A DNA stretch of 64,000 nucleotides, from positions 186,001 to 250,000 of the forward strand of contig NZ_JABEQK010000004.1 of the NCBI RefSeq assembly GCF_014174275.1, in the 5' to 3' direction. Below are positions 63,311 to 64,000 of the stretch, piece after piece (the stretch's first letter is position 1; the number at the start of each line of letters is the position of its first letter). The notes below the pieces were generated by a model, which saw nothing but the letters and a program-made list of their open reading frames with translations, made no database searches and had not been told where the DNA came from. The position numbers and the translations under genes are program-made. Origin of the DNA: Gluconacetobacter takamatsuzukensis. Its GTDB lineage: Bacteria > Pseudomonadota > Alphaproteobacteria > Acetobacterales > Acetobacteraceae.

Positions 63311-63385
63311 CGTTACCCTGCCGCCGGTACCAATGCGCATTTCCTGCGCCTTCGGGTCGGTGGCGATGAAGGCCATGCGACTTCG

Positions 63386-63928
63386 ATGTTCAAGAATACA
63401 CGCCTTGCGTGCCGCTATGGGGTGCGCTTGCTCGGCCGATCGATTTTTCAGGTGTGTTCAAGGTCCGGTGGGCGTTTTGCGCGCGTGACGCGGTCGGGCG
63501 TGGTGATGGCCGCCATGGCCGGGCTGATGATGTCGGGGCAGGCTGCGCTGGCGCTGGACCAGGTGCGCACCACCTATCTGGAAAAATGCGGCGGTTGCCA
63601 TGGGATCGAGGGGCTATCCGGGCAGACCTATATTCCGACGCTGCGCGACCGGATCGGGACGTTGAGCTGCACGCCGGAGGGCCGGGCCTATCTGCTGACC
63701 GTGCCCGGCGTTTCGATGTCGTTGATTCGCGACGATGCGCTGATGGCGCAGGTGATGAATTTTGTGCTGTTCGATCTCGGCGGCCACAGCACGCCGGCCG
63801 GCACGCGCCCCTTCACGGCGGAAGAGGTTCATACCCAGCGCGGCCACCCGTTGAGCACCACCGACCTGCCGGCGGTAAGGGCCCAGGTCTGGGCACGGGC
63901 TACCGCATGTGCGGCAGGCCACCGGTAA
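63386..63928 (+). CDS. Second monoheme c-type cytochrome
   Basis: Small cytochrome c-like protein, one heme site CGGCH at residues 68-72 with this start. The first 40 residues are Arg-rich and a hydrophobic segment VVMAAMAGLMMSGQAALA acts as signal peptide, so initiation at an in-frame GTG (63485) or ATG (63506) would give a more standard leader. The rest has no recognised domain beyond c-type cytochrome and no second CxxCH, so it is not MauG. It follows the amine dehydrogenase cytochrome by 120 bases and could be a further electron carrier or a maturation factor. Confidence 0.75.
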   Translation: MFKNTRLACRYGVRLLGRSIFQVCSRSGGRFARVTRSGVVMAAMAGLMMSGQAALALDQVRTTYLEKCGGCHGIEGLSGQTYIPTLRDRIGTLSCTPEGRAYLLTVPGVSMSLIRDDALMAQVMNFVLFDLGGHSTPAGTRPFTAEEVHTQRGHPLSTTDLPAVRAQVWARATACAAGHR

Positions 63929-63955
63929 AAAACGCCACGTGGGCTAAAGAAGGCG

Positions 63956-64000
63956 GAGCCGGTCCGGAAATGCGCGCTGGTGGGCGAGAGCGGCCCTGAG
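63956..64000 (+). repeat. Family A repeat, cut by the window edge
   Basis: GAGCCGGTCCGGAAATGCGC followed by GCTGGTGGGCGAGAGCGGCC combines the terminal sequence and the GAGCGAGAGCG segment of the other element end. It begins 27 bases after the last gene; the rest is beyond the window. Confidence 0.55.

Noticed and set aside
63386-63928. MauG-type diheme enzyme for TTQ synthesis
   Set aside because: Only one CxxCH is present and the protein is too short; MauG has two heme sites and about 350 residues.

Overview
The window is high-GC alphaproteobacterial chromosome. Gene content points to an acetic acid bacterium (Acetobacteraceae, Gluconacetobacter/Komagataeibacter-like). The pointers are a three-subunit membrane-type aldehyde oxidase (2Fe-2S subunit, molybdopterin subunit, triheme cytochrome c), the rpsT-dnaA arrangement, a pcm/tolC pair and a periplasm rich in TAT substrates. 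This assignment is inferred from gene families, not from a database search.

Layout. 1-4.6 kb: the end of a Tad pilus operon (cpaE partial, cpaF, tadB, tadC, tadD), then tRNA-Cys on the minus strand. 4.9-11.5 kb: pcm-like methyltransferase, tolC, a small exported protein, valS, msrA. 11.5-17.1 kb, minus strand: ubiE, coaBC, dut, then a two-gene ABC importer without a binding protein; mutM is divergent. 18-25.4 kb: rpsT, dnaA, dnaN, recF, gyrB. 25.5-33.1 kb: a DUF3108 protein, gph, glmU-glmS (UDP-GlcNAc supply) and thiO-thiS-thiG-thiE (thiazole branch of thiamine synthesis). 33.3-39.9 kb: a Na+/H+ antiporter with a cyclic-nucleotide-binding tail and the aldehyde oxidase complex. 40-47.2 kb: tRNA-Met, an MscS channel, an APC permease, an SGNH hydrolase, uppP, an MCE/MlaD protein, an ATP-grasp protein and a DedA protein. 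47.4-55.3 kb: a tightly overlapping run mltB-rlpA-D,D-carboxypeptidase-tmk-holB-metG-tatD-MBL hydrolase. 55.7-60.7 kb: prkA-DUF444-spoVR. 61-63.9 kb: a TTQ amine dehydrogenase (heavy and light subunits) and two c-type cytochromes.

The most unusual coding locus is the last one. The light-subunit gene directly follows the heavy-subunit gene with no mauE/mauD between them. No mauG is present, and a monoheme cytochrome c overlaps the light-subunit stop where classical mau clusters carry amicyanin.

The most unusual non-coding signal is two families of short structured repeats. Family A begins with a GAGCCTGACCGGAAATG-like end and in one copy is flanked by 16-bp perfect terminal inverted repeats. 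Family B is bounded by GAGGC...GCCTC arms. Most copies start within a few bases of a stop codon, so they look like dispersed gene-end (terminator/REP/MITE-like) elements. No insertion sequence, prophage or CRISPR array was seen.
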